Position numbers and translations under genes: made by a program. The notes under the pieces were generated by a model that saw only the letters and a list, made by a program, of their open reading frames with translations, searched no databases and was not told the DNA's origin. Positions 23,020 through 34,900 of a DNA stretch of 64,000 nt are shown here, one piece after another. Each line of letters starts with the position of its first letter. The stretch's first letter is position 1. Source of the stretch: Caenorhabditis elegans (Eukaryota; Nematoda; Chromadorea; Rhabditida; Rhabditidae); the NCBI RefSeq assembly GCF_000002985.6, contig NC_003282.8, positions 2,108,001-2,172,000 of the forward strand. The letters are read 5' to 3'.

Positions 23020-24986
23020 ATGTCCGATTTCCCATCTGAAGCGTACACTGAGGCTCAACAAAAGTGGCTTGGCAGGGATCACCTTATCACTCCTACTATC
23101 AAAAAGGCATTTGGTCATATTTTGGTGGGAAAAGAGGTTTTGGATGTTGGGTGTGGAAATGGTAAGGTTTTTAGGTTTTCGCAGAATTTGAAAATACTAA
23201 CTTTGAGCAAAGTTATGATGATTTGGAGTTAGTGGCCTAGAAACCTGGAACTTGGATTTCTAGGCCACTAAGTAGGACGTACCCAAATTTAATGCGCGTT
23301 TTTATTATGAGTTGGTCAGCTTTAATAAAATTCGAAGTCGATAATTTTGAGAAGAGTTATTTATGACGCTCTGAAGTTGGTGGCCTAGAAACCTGGAACT
23401 TGGATTTCTAGGCCACCAAAAATTAAATACCCAATTTTTGTTCGCTTTGGCAGCGCAAAATAATGAGGTTTCAAAATTGAAAAAAGTATATGAATTTTGA
23501 GCAAAGTTATAATGATTTGAAGTTGGTGGCCTAGAAAACCAAAATTTTGGGATTCTCGGCCACCAATATTTGAAAAACTGTTTTTTTCTAAAAAGCAAGC
23601 TCATTATACAAATCGACTAGTTTTTGAAAATTGAAAAAAAATTGATTTTGAGCTGAGTTATGATGCTATGAAATTGGTGGCCTAGAAATCCGAAACTCGG
23701 ATTCCTAGGCCACCAAAAATTAAATACCCAATTTTTGTGCGTTTTTCAAAGCAAAGTGATTAACATTTTAAAAATTCAAAAATATTTATATTACGCAAAG
23801 CTATGACTATTTGAAGTTGGTGACCTAGAAACCCAAAGTTAGGCCAGCAATCTACTTTAAAATTTTCCAGGTCACTACTCCTTCGATTTTCTTCGTTGGG
23901 GAGCCCATAAAGTATTTGGTGTTGACAATTCGGAGGAGATGATTCAAATCTGCAAATCTTCCCCGGATTTCGAAAATTTTAACTCAAAAATCGATTTTCT
24001 GCTCGGTGAAGTTACAAATTTCCATGTGGACGGTGCCAGTTTTGATGTGGCGACCGCGTTTTTTGTGCTCCAATTTTTGCACAAAAACGATGACGTGGCA
24101 CTGGCAATTCAGAATATTTCGCGGCATTTGAAGTCACGTGGCACATTTTTTGGATTGATTCCTAATGGTGTTCCGGGTGTTCGGGCTCCAGAGAATATGG
24201 GCCTGAAATTGGGAGCCCAGATTCAAAAAGAGCCCGAAAGCCCGTTTGTCGATGGGGAAGTTGTTGGAATTAATTTTTATGCGAATGGAGGTAAGCTGAA
24301 AAGGCCGAAAAGGAATTCAGTAGGCCATGAGCTTTCATTTAAGTATAATCATGATTAGGTTACGAAGAGTTTGGAAAATTTATGGGTCTTGCCGCGAAAA
24401 TCTACTGTAAGTTCGACTCCGGTACATTTTCATGTCGAGACCCAAGTTTTTGACTTCAAATCACTCAAACTGAGTTTAGCTCGCTGAGAGGTTTCACTTG
24501 AGTATAAATATGGCTCATATTTGAAAAATAATGGGTCTCGCTGCGATATCCTAGCTACAGTAGTTTTCGTGGTGAGACCCAATTGTTTTCCAAACTCAAT
24601 GTAGCATAGTCATGATTATACTTGAATGGAAGCTGTCAGCTAGCTGAATTCAAATTCGGCGGTTTTGATCATAAAAATCGGGTCCCGTCATCAAAATCGC
24701 GGCGAGACCCATTTCGTAAAAACTTAGTCATGATTATACGTAAATTGAGGCTCTCTGTGAGCTGAATTTGAAAAAATTGAAATTTTCAGAAGTTTGCGGA
24801 AGCTCGAAAATCGCTCTCCACTCCCGCGAATTCTATGAGCAATGCTTCAAAGCGGCAGGATTTTCACAAATTGAATGGATTGCACCGCATTTCACGGATC
24901 ATGCAAAAAACTTGCTCGGCGAGCAATTTTGCTTTCAATTTTTGAATCCTCCATGTGATATTATGTTCAAATGTGTTAAAATGTGA
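23020..24986 (+). CDS. Class I SAM-dependent methyltransferase
   Basis: Exons 23020-23161, 23871-24290 and 24790-24986 join to 252 residues. The ATG follows a pyrimidine-rich run. Motif I is exact at residues 40-48 (VLDVGCGNG, interrupted by the first intron). An acidic residue after beta-2 (VFGVDNSEEM) and the post-II/III pattern 'FDVATAFFVLQFL' complete the Rossmann-type SAM site. The length fits small-molecule or ubiE/Methyltransf_11-type enzymes, so it is probably soluble. The substrate cannot be read from the sequence. The C-terminal LNPPCDIMFKCVKM shows no membrane segment. AATAAA is at 25007-25012, 21 nt after the stop. The first intron is filled with GGCCTAG hairpins and the second with hairpins of the 'gggtctcgc' family. 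Confidence 0.85.
23200..23860. repeat. GGTGGCCTAGAAA hairpin repeats, methyltransferase intron 1
   Basis: Five successive copies (about 23215-23270, 23365-23425, 23510-23570, 23665-23715 and 23810-23850). Each has 'gagttatga..tgaagttggtggcctagaaa' and the inverted 'tctaggccacca'. The spacing of about 150 bp suggests tandem duplication of one unit. Confidence 0.8.
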
Positions 24987-25195
24987 AAATAATTTTTCAT
25001 TTTCAGAATAAACCATTACAATTTCAAAATTTGAACTCAGCTCACCAAGAGCTTTCCGATAAGTATAATCATGACCTATTTCAATCTGGTTGGGTCCCAC
25101 CACGAAAACTCCACCTACAGTAATCCTTTTCGTGGCAAGACCCATGTTTTGGAATTATACCGAATATCTGCAAGATTATACTTAAATGAAAGCTT
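24340..25195. repeat. GGGTCTCGCCACGAAAA hairpin repeats in and after the methyltransferase gene
   Basis: Palindromic copies lie at about 24345-24440, 24480-24650, 24655-24760 and 25020-25195. The arms read 'aagtataatcatga..' and '..tcatgattatactt', with an inner pair 'gggtctcgc..cgaaaa / ttttcgtgg..gagaccca'. This is the family that dominates 38.5-63.8 kb. The last copy fills the gap to the next gene; 25196-25480 is AT-rich with nothing else seen. Confidence 0.75.
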
Positions 25196-25480
25196 TGAAA
25201 AAGCTTGAAAACTGAAATATTTTATATGAAAATTTTAAAAGTAAGGAGAGTTCAAAAAAAAAATTAAAAAATCAAAATTAAAAATAATTTTTTTTTCGGT
25301 TTTTCCCATTTCTCTCCAAACTTTTCCCTCTAATTTTAATATGTCGAACAGCTGATTTTTCTGTCTCAAACTTCTGAAACCGAATCTAATTATACCCTTT
25401 TCATAGCCCGTAATTTCCCCCCACGAAAATTTCATTTGAAACTGAATTTTTCGAAATTTTCATATTTTTAATATTTTTAT

Positions 25481-26708
25481 ATGATATTCTACGTTTTTCA
25501 ACTAAAAACCTTGAATTCGAGCACTGCCACATGGCAACAAGCTTCATTGGAAAATCACATTTCTGATCCGAAAAATGTGAAATTTTTTCTAACGGTTCTC
25601 AACTTTTTCCTTCAAATTTCCTTATTTTTTCTGATTTTTTATCGCAAAAAACGACACAATCAACTAATTCTAATTCCCGCCGCAAGTGCGCTCCAATGCA
25701 TTTTCGGATTATTGATTGAATTTCTGTTTTTATCGATTTTCGCGTGGAATAATCGATTTTTGATGTTTCTCTCAATGTTGGTTGAGTGTTCAACGGATTT
25801 ATTGATTTCTACAGCAATTTTGGTGATTCCAGCAATGAAAAAGTTGCAAACATATGATAGGTAACGTGCGTTGCGGTCGCGTCGCGGTTTTCAGGAAATT
25901 CACGTGGTGTCAGGCTGCCTCATTGCAATTTGATCTACAAAAAATTCGGGATTTTTTCTCCCAGAAAGATGTAAAGTCAGCACACTCTTAACCATGCAAA
26001 ATCAGTTAAAAAGTCTGCGTCTCTTCATACAAATAATACCAGAAAATTGAAATTCAGAGCAGCGCGTTGCGGTCGTGTCGCGGTTTTTGTAAAAATGTAA
26101 ATTTGGAACTATTCAAAGCGTTGTTAGAACAATATTCAAAGTAGTGCGGCGCGGTTCCGATCTTCCAAGCGTTGCGGTCGAGTCGCGGTTTTCACGAAAA
26201 CTCCAAAAGCGTTAACTTTTTATTTCAGAAGAATGCTAAACATGGCGATAATCTCATTTGCCGTCGGATTCACAATTTTATCATTTTTCCACCACGAAAT
26301 TCAACGCACAAACTTCCCGATTATCTCTCTGGCAAGTTATTGGCCCTACGATAAAGTGAGTTTTGGTGGCCGAGTTTTTCACCTTTTTTCCGCGGCCACT
26401 GAGTCCTGTGTTTTCAGGGCTTAATTTACCTTCAATACAGTGTCCCAATATTTGCATTAATCATTAATTCCGCATATCCTTCACATTTTTGCCAAGTTTG
26501 CGCAAGTCAAGTACTTAAAATTCTTATAATACTGCTACTGGAGCTCTCGGAATTGGACTTTTTCTCTAGAAGTTGGATTCCTTGGGTTTTTCCCTGCATT
26601 TCTCAGCTTCCAGATGCAATTTTCACTTTTTTGAGTTTTTTCAAAGTGGCCAAATCGAAGAATAACGTGGATGCTGTGATAATTAGCTCGGTGGTTGTTG
26701 TCTATTAA
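25481..26708 (+). CDS. Multi-pass membrane protein of unknown family
   Basis: Exons 25481-25860, 26229-26355 and 26418-26708 join to 265 residues with no stop. About six hydrophobic segments are visible: near residues 35-56 (FFLTVLNFFLQISLFFLIF), 64-88, 94-120, 130-150, 170-185 and 195-215, with basic loops such as RKKRHNQ. Length and topology resemble short nematode serpentine receptors or other polytopic proteins. I see no diagnostic motif, so I leave the family open. The start is the first ATG of the open frame and could be further upstream if an exon was missed. AATAAA is at 26718-26723. The first intron has several 'gcgttgcggtcgcgtcgcggtttt' repeats. Confidence 0.65.
25865..26200 (+). 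repeat. GCGTTGCGGTCGCGTCGCGGTTTT short repeats in an intron
   Basis: Three copies of a GC-rich motif (GCGTTGCGGTCG(C/T)GTCGCGG) occur at about 25867, 26063 and 26170. Single copies also lie at about 140-160 and 27841-27865. It is a short dispersed module whose function is not evident. Confidence 0.6.
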
Positions 26709-27125
26709 CTTTCCAGTAATAAATAATTTATACCAATTTTTTACTGTTAAAAAGTGACTATTACTCAGTTTTTTTTCACTCATAATTTTGGAAGTCGACC
26801 AAAAAACTGTTTTTCTTTATTTTTTTTATACTGTAATTTTGTTTTAATTACTCCTGAATTAAAACATTGTGTCGGGAGTCGACATTGTTTTGGATTTCAT
26901 CAAAAACTCATAGTTTTCAAAATTTTGGCAATTTGCCAAAACTTTTACCGGAAATTATGAAAAATCTAAAATTTTTTGGAGAGTTTTTTTAAACAAAATG
27001 CCCACTTTTTAACAAAATGCCCACTTGCGATACTCCAACTTTAAAGTACATCTAAAGCCGATAGATAACCAATGTCGATGATTTTTGGTTACCTATCAGT
27101 TATGAATGTACCTTATTCAATGAAA

Positions 27126-27592
27126 TTAAAGGTGTGGTACCGAAATCTAGGAAGGTTGTTTAATTGACTCCAAAATTTCCCTTGATTCCGAATATCTATG
27201 TGAAAAAATTCGAAAAAATTTCCCTGATTTTATATTTAAGTTTGAAATCACGATTTTCAATTGTACCCGCATCTCTTTTTTCAAATGCGCGGCGCCCAAA
27301 GAAATTCGCATTGGAGCGCACTTGCATCGTTTGATTTTTTTGAAATTGATCTCGGTGAGAAATTAACGAAGGAAATCAAACGATGCAAGCGCGCTCCAAT
27401 GCGAATTTCTTTGGACGCGCATTTGAAAAAAGAGATGCGGGGCACAAATGAAAATCAAGAAAATAAGATTTCAAGCTGAAATATAAAATCAAGGAAATTT
27501 TTTTTGAATTTTTTCACTTAGATATTCGGAATCAGGGGAAAATTTGGAGTCATTTAAAAATATTTCCCAGATTTCGGAACCTCACTTTTTAA
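27126..27592. mobile_element. Palindromic TTAA-flanked element (about 0.47 kb)
   Basis: It is a near-perfect palindrome centred near 27350. The left end is TTAAAGGTGTGGTACCGAAA, and the right end, inverted, is TTAAAAAGTGAGGTTCCGAAA. Both are bounded by TTAA. The arms share 'ttccctgattttatatt' and 'gaatatcta..gtgaaaaa' with the larger element at 9611-10717, so the two are related. It is transposase-less. Confidence 0.8.
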
Positions 27593-27904
27593 TGAGATAA
27601 ATTACCAAAATGTGCAATAAAAGAGTCAATTTCGGACAGATCTGACACGGAAGAGGGGCCGAAATTCAAGATTTTAGCTAAAAAAAAATCAGTGTAACTT
27701 TTGTCTAATTTTGAACCGCCTAAAAAAATTCCAAAAAAATTTTTGAGCAGTCACGGAATTCTGGCTGCCCTCATAAATCGAAATGGCAGAGTTTGCCGAA
27801 CTAGGCCATTTTGAGTCGGAGAGATTTTGTGTAGATTTACGGCGCGTTGCGTGTCACGTCGCGGCTCGTTCTTAGTTGTAAAACTGATTTATTTGTCCGT
27901 GTGG

Positions 27905-28612
27905 AGTACACGAAACTTTTCCACGCGTAGTCCGGCAGGCGATTCGGCCACCACAACAATTCCAGAATTTTCACGAATTTTCTCGAATTTTCCAGAAGGT
28001 TCTAGAACATTCCAGAATTTTCTCGAATATTCCAGAAGCTTCTAGAACATTCCAGAATTTTCTTGAACTTTCCAGAAGGTTCTAGAACATTCCAGAATTT
28101 TCTCGAATTTTTCAGAAGGTTCTAGAGCTTTCCAGAACTTTCTCGAACTTTCCAGAAGGTTCTAGAACATTCCAGAATTTTCTCGAATTTTTCAGAAGGT
28201 TCTAGAGCTTTCCAGAATTTTCCAGAAGGTTCTGGAACATTCCAAAATTTTCCCGAAGTTTCCAATTCCCCTTCCAAAGACGGAAAGCCAATTTTTCCCA
28301 AACTACAGTAATCCTATAGTACTCCTACAGTACCTCTACAGTACTACTACAGTACCCCGGCCATATCCCACCACTAACCCCAAACCTATATCTTCAAAAG
28401 ACAAAAACTCATTTTTTCGTAAACTACAGTAATTCTACAATACTCCTACAGTACCTCTACAGTACTACTACAGTACCCCGAACATATCCCACCACTAACC
28501 CCAAACTAATATTCCTCCAACAGCCGAAAACGCCTGCCTTTGTAAGCTATGACGTCACAGACTACAAACTACGGAACAAACGGAATTATTTTTTTATATA
28601 TAGGTAATGATA
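27905..28612 (+). repeat. Second large copy of the TTCCAGAA / ACAGTA interspersed repeat
   Basis: From 27948 it matches 5748-6456 almost base for base ('accacaacaattccag' to 'tatataggtaatgata'), but with additional TTCCAGAA units and only two of the ~120-bp ACAGTA units. The 5' 40 bp differ. Confidence 0.75.
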
Positions 28613-28961
28613 GAGCTTCGTATGTCGAATTTTTATTTTACGGTACAAAAGAGCCCAAAAAAGATAAAATTGCTCAATTTTCCTCCAGTTCCAAGTGTCC
28701 TCCGCAATCTCTTCCCCCAACAGCTAGAGAGGTCAATCAAGTCCCTTCCAACAGCTGCCTGGCACCTAGAGCACATGTTGTGATATTGCAATACACCGCT
28801 TGTTTTGTGAAGACGCAGATTCTCGATGCATCATAGACGACGAGGCGTCCTGTGTGCAGCTCGAATCGTAAAGTTTTCTTCAGTTCCCCTCTTCCTCTCG
28901 ATTTTTCTCAAGAAGTTTCACACATTCTGAAATTTTTTTGCAATTTTAAGTCTCAGGTAAT

Positions 28962-31900
28962 ATGCGTCTGATCGTTGCCATTTTGGCATGCCACGTGGCA
29001 ATTTCGGCCGCCTATATTTCCAGTGAAGATCTTGAAAAGGTTGGTTCCCATTTTTTGGTGTAAAAAGAAATGCAAAAAAATCCGGTAGTTTAAAAAAGAA
29101 GACATGCTTTTTAGGGCAAAGACATAAAATGCGCTGATTTACGAGAGACACATAAAATTGGCCACCCATTAGGCAAAGTGTACGGGGGGTTTTCTATTGG
29201 TTTAAGGTGATTAATGAGAGAGGATTTCTTAAGTTTTTTGGGAATTGATTTTTATAATAAGAACAATGATAGATATAAATATATGTTTAAAAAAAAGAAA
29301 TTCAAAAAAAGTTTTTCAAACTACTGAAAAAACTTCGATATATGTGATTTTGTGATTTTTTACCTCAGTAAGTTTTCAAATATGCCTAAAACAATACAAA
29401 TAAGTTTTCTAAAATCAATGATAAAGGACGAAATTTTCTTTTTATCGTTATGGGTTAATTTGATAATTGTGTAGTATATTTACCAAAAAAAAAACTTCGA
29501 TTTTAAAAATAAACCTGTGAATTAAATTCGTGTTTGAGCAGTTATGACGGAACCACAAAACTCTGAAAATGCGTATTACGCAACATATATGACGCGCAAA
29601 TATCTCGTAGCGAAAACTACAGTAATTCTTTATATGACCCTACTGTAGCGATTGTGTCGATTTACGGGCTCAATCTGTAGTCTTCGCTACGAGATATTTT
29701 ACGAGATATTACGTCAAATATGTTGCGCAATACGCATTCTATAATATTTTGTGTTCACTAAAAACTTTGAAGGTACTACTATATACTTTATAAGTACTAA
29801 ATTTCTGTGAGATTTCAAATTCTGTATTGAAACTTTCAACCTTAAAAATGTTGTGCAAAAGCACTGATATTCAAGCGGAATTTGTCTCAAGTAACACTTT
29901 TAATGTAAACATTTTCCAGCCATCATCCGCTGACAAGCCAGTTCACGAGAAAAATCGTAAGTTTTATTATTCGTAAACCCGTTAGAAATACACGCAAAAA
30001 CATTGGTACTGGTCGTATATTATAATCACGCGAATTTTTGAAACGTTCTCGGGATTTGAAGCCAAAATTTGAAAAATTTGCGCGTGCCTATAATACAAGA
30101 ACGAACACCAAACAATTTTTAAATTCGAGATCTTTTTTAGACTGCACTAGATCCGAATTGATGCGTATGGGAGGGCGTCTTGTGAAATGGTTCAAGGACG
30201 TTCATGCACAGGAATCCGGAGCCGATCATACTTTGAAATGTGAGTTGTTCTCATGTGTTGGTGGTTTGTTGCATTTTGAGTGCTTCCTGGAATTTTAATG
30301 GTGAAAAAAACTGATTTTTACCGCAACCCTACTCCCTCTATTCACACAAATATCTTTCTATCATCTAATCAATCGGCAAGATCACAAAAAAGGGACCGAT
30401 AGTAATGAAGCGTGAAATCTTTTTAATGGCCTTTTTTTTGTTTGCTGAAGATATTCTCGTTTTTACGACTCTAATGAAATGGAAACAGTTTTCCCCCGAT
30501 CCATTTTTAGACTAATCGATTGGAATATAAATGTTTGGTACTTGTTTTAACAATTATAAGAATTGTTTATTTTCTGCTGGAAATACTAGGCACGAGGTAA
30601 TTGGGCTTTTGGAATGAGCAAAAAATTTGTAAAAACGATTTTTTTTACCGGCAAATTGTCGGAACTGAAATTTCTGGCAAATTGACAAACTGGAAAAATG
30701 CCGATTTGCCGAAAATTTTCTGCAAATTGTGGGCTTGCACATTTTTTTTTTGGATCTTTCAAAATTTCAATTTTAATCGGCAAAATTGACGCATTCTATA
30801 AATGATTATCCAATCAATAAATTCTATGAAAATATTTAAAGAAAACGGGAAAAAAATTTCAAAAGTGCTCAATTTTAAATGTTTCCGTCTTACTAAAAAT
30901 CCCTCTAAACACTTCTGGCAAATCGGCAATTTGCTGAAAATTAAAATTTCCGGCAAATCGGCAAACCGGCAAAATGCCGGGATTGAAAATTTCCGGCAAA
31001 TCGGTAAACCAGCAAAATGCCGGAATTGAAAATTTCCGGCAAATCGGCAAACCGGCAAAATGCCGGAATTGAAAATTTCCGGCAAATCGGCAAACCGGCA
31101 AAATGCCGGAATTGAAAATTTCCGGCAAATCGGCAAACCGGCAAATTGGCAAACCAGCAAAGTGCCGGAATTGAAAATTTCCTGCAAATCGGTAAACCAG
31201 CAAAATGCCGGAATTGAAAATTTCCGGCAAATCGGCAAACCGGCAAAATGCCGGAATTGAAAATTTTCGGCAAATTGGCAAACCAGCAAAATGCCGGAAT
31301 TGGAAATTTCCGGCAAATCGGTAAACCAGCAAATTGCCGGAATTAAAAATTTCCGGCAAATCGGCAAACCGGCAAAATGCCGGGATTGAAAATTTCCGGC
31401 AATCCGGCAAAATACCGGAATTGAAAATTTCCGGCAAACGGCAAATCGGCAAAGTGCCGGAATTGAAATTTTCCGGCAAATCGGCAAACCGGCAAAATGC
31501 CGGGATTGAAAATTTCCGACAAATCGGCAAACCGGCAAAATGCCGGAATTGAAAATTTCCGGCAAATTGGCAAACCGGCAAAATGCCGGGATTGAAAATT
31601 TCCGGCAAATCGGCAAACCGGCAAAATGCCGGAATTGAAAATTTTCGGCAAATTGGCAAACCAGCAAAATGCCGGAATTGGAAATTTCCGGCAAATCGGT
31701 AAACCGGCAAATTGCCGGAATTAAAAATTTCCGGCAAATCGGCAAACCGGCAAAATGCCGGGATTGAAAATTTCCGGCAATCCGGCAAAATACCGGAATT
31801 GAAAATTTCCGGCAAACTGCAAATCGGCAAAGTGCCGGAATTGAAAATTTCCGGCAAATCGGTAAACCAGCAAATTGCCGGAATTAAAAATTTCCGGCAA

Positions 31901-34900
31901 ATCGGCAAACCGGCAAAATGCCGGGATTGAAAATTTCCGGCAATCCGGCAAAATACCGGAATTGAAAATTTCCGGCAAACGGCAAATCGGCAAAGTGCCG
32001 GAATTGAAAATTTCCGGCAAATGAGCAAACCGGCAAAATGCCGCGATTGAAAATTTCCGGCAATTCGGCAAACCGGAAAATTGACGATTCGCTGAATTGG
32101 CCGGAAAACGGCAATTGCTCGGCAATTCGTTGTTTTCTTGAGCCAGGAAAAATTGCCAAGAAAGGACATTTTTTCAAGCTTAGCGTTAATTTTTATAAAA
32201 TTCTAAAGAGTCCTTACCAAAATAAAAACTGTTTAAAATGCTACCGTTTAGTCAACCTCACACAAGTTTGCGGAAAAAATCTACAATATTTTCACTTTGT
32301 GTGGAAATTATTTTTGCACTTAGCTAGGCTTGATTTTTGGCACAAAACGGCAAAGTTTCTTACCTGGTAAGTTGGAGGTGGCTGGGATGGTATCACAAAA
32401 TATGGTGGTGGTAAATTTCCGCACTCAAGCTCCCGAAGAACTTCATCTTCCGGTTTATTGGATGGGGGAAGCTTCACCTTCAGCTTCTTCATGTGTCTGA
32501 AATATTTCAACTATTTTCAAATTGTCCAAAAAAAAACTTTAAACTCAAAAACCTTACCTAGCAAGAACAAATAGAAATATAAAGAACAAAACACTTGCCG
32601 CTGCTCCATTAGCCATAGACTGTCGGTACATGGCTCTGAAATTCAATAAAAGGCAATAAATGACTGAAAATCGATGATGCGCGGTGAGGAAAAAGACAAC
32701 AAAGGGAATAAATGCAAAGGGTGGGACAAAGGTCATACACAGACAGACAATGAGCGATCCGAACATGTGATTAGAGGAGGGAAATGAGGCGGAAAGTTTA
32801 AAAAATATAGAAAGCATAATGTTTGAAGCGTGGTAGAATTTAAAATTTGCAGTATTTTGATAATAGAAAATGCATGCAAGAACAATTTTCATGAACAATT
32901 TCCCAGTTAATGAGAATTAGCTAGGAATGAATATATTTAAATGAAACTTTGGCATTTGGTAAAATAATGCCAAAATCGCCAAATTGGCGGTTTGCCGAGT
33001 TGCCGGAAATGTTTAGAGAGATTTTTTGAATGACGGAAACACTTAAAACTGTGCTTTTTTGAAATCTTTATCCCGTTTTTAAAAAAAGATATTTTCATAG
33101 AATTTATTGACTTTTAAAGATCATTCATAGGATGCGTACAATTTTGCCGATTAAATTGAAATTTGAAATTTCCAAAAAAAATGTGCAAGAACACAATTTG
33201 CCAAAAAATTTCGGCGAATCGGGAATTTTCCGGTTTGCCGAATTGCCGGAAATTTTCAATCGCGGCATTTTGCCGGTTTGCTCATTTGCCGGAAATTTTC
33301 AATTCCGGCACTTTGCCGATTTGCTGTTTGCCGGAAATTTTCAATTCCGGTTTTTTTCCGGATTGCCGGAAATTTTCAATCCCGGCATTTTGCCGGTTTG
33401 CCGGATTGCCGGAAATATTCAATCCCGGCATTTTGCCGGTTTGCCGATTTGCCGGAAATTTTCAATCCCTGCATTTTGCCGGTTTGCCGATTTGCCGGAA
33501 ATTTTCAATTCCGGCATTTTGCCGGTTTGCCGATTTGCCGGAAATTTTGATTTTCAGCAAATTGCCGATTTGCCAGAAGTGTTTAGAGGGATTTTTAGTA
33601 AGACGGAAACATTTAAAATTGAGCATTTTTGAAATTTTTTTCCCGTTTTCTTTAGATATTTTCATAGAATTTATTGATTGGATAATCATTTATAGAATAC
33701 GTACAATTTTGCTGATTAAATTGAAATTTGAAATTTCCAAAAAAAAATGTGCAAGAACACAATTTGCCAAAAAATTTCGAAAATTGCCAATTTGCCGGTT
33801 TGCCGATCTACCGGAAAAAAATCGCTTGCCTTATATCCATTTACTACTAACATCTTTCGAAAAAATCTTTGCCTAGCTATAATGTAAGCTTTATCATGAC
33901 CAAAATACAGGATGGATAGGAAAAACAAATTGGATTTAGTTAAAAATCTAGTATCTAAAATCTTTTCTGACAAACAGATAGCTTACTAGTCTTGGATATG
34001 AGATAAAGATCCGCCATCTTCACCTCCCAGGTAAGATATAAGGCGTACTGTTTGTTTAATTCCTCTCTCTTACCAGATCATCTCTTCACTGTTTATTTGT
34101 ATTTGGGTTGGGTCAAAATGATGATGCTCACCGAGCACACGAATCATATGATACGAAAAGAGTTCAAATTTAGTGGTTTTTTTTTTAATTTTTGAGTTAA
34201 AATATATTTTTACGCTAGAAAAAGGATTTGGCATGTCAAAGTGAGCAGCTGAAAAAAAAGGAAAAAAATGCACTGTACGAAAAATTAAAAAATTCAGTGA
34301 AGCTGTATAAAATTTTAGCAACACAAAAAAATTGTCAATGTGAAAAACGAGCTTGCTATAAATCAGAAAATAAAAAGGTTTAAAAAATTTAAGCACCAAA
34401 TTATGAAAAGGAAGAATTCTATCAACCAAAATTACTAAAAATAGTGAAAATTCAAGACGAAATTGTTGTTGGTTAGCATAATACCGGCCGCCCGTAAACA
34501 CAGCGGGTGGTCACGCCTCCCCCGAGGGGCGGTTGGGAAGAAAGACGCGCGTGCTGGGTTTGATAGATAACCAACCACTGTACATGGATGGATGGAAATA
34601 AATTAGACAAAGAAGAAGAAGAAAAATATGGGAACATTTGGAGGAATTTTTTCGAGGATTCTTGGGGAGTGAAAGGTGGGCAGGAAGAGTAATGCGTGGG
34701 AAATTGGGTCAGCAACAGGGCTGGGACCAGAAAAAATTTTGGACCAAAAAACAAAAAACACAAAATTGAAGTTTTTGAAAACCCAAAAACCAAAAAACAA
34801 AAAAATTGAAATTTTCGAAAAACCAAAAAATGTTTGATGCTTAAGTTGATGTTGCAAAATGTATTAAAATACATTTATGACGTCACAACTGTGTTAAAAT

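Larger units (their letters stand above)
26709..28961. other. Intergenic region upstream of test-1
   Basis: It contains a palindromic TTAA element (27126-27592) and a large interspersed repeat (27905-28612). About 350 bp of less biased sequence just before test-1 (28613-28961, with 'cagctagagaggtcaa' and pyrimidine tracts) is the likely promoter. I see no other gene. Confidence 0.55.

Noticed and set aside
30859..32169. 436-residue open frame (and nested 328- and 134-residue frames)
   Set aside because: It is a direct translation of the 43-bp minisatellite. Its peptide simply cycles the unit in three phases, and it lies in an intron of the nested gene.
30900..33570. CRISPR-like array
   Set aside because: Units are head-to-tail without variable spacers, in a eukaryotic intron; it is a minisatellite.
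34473..34874. Membrane-like minus-strand frames around 34.5 kb
   Set aside because: Phe-rich translations of A/T runs of the hAT-like MITE and flank; no splice-supported exon.
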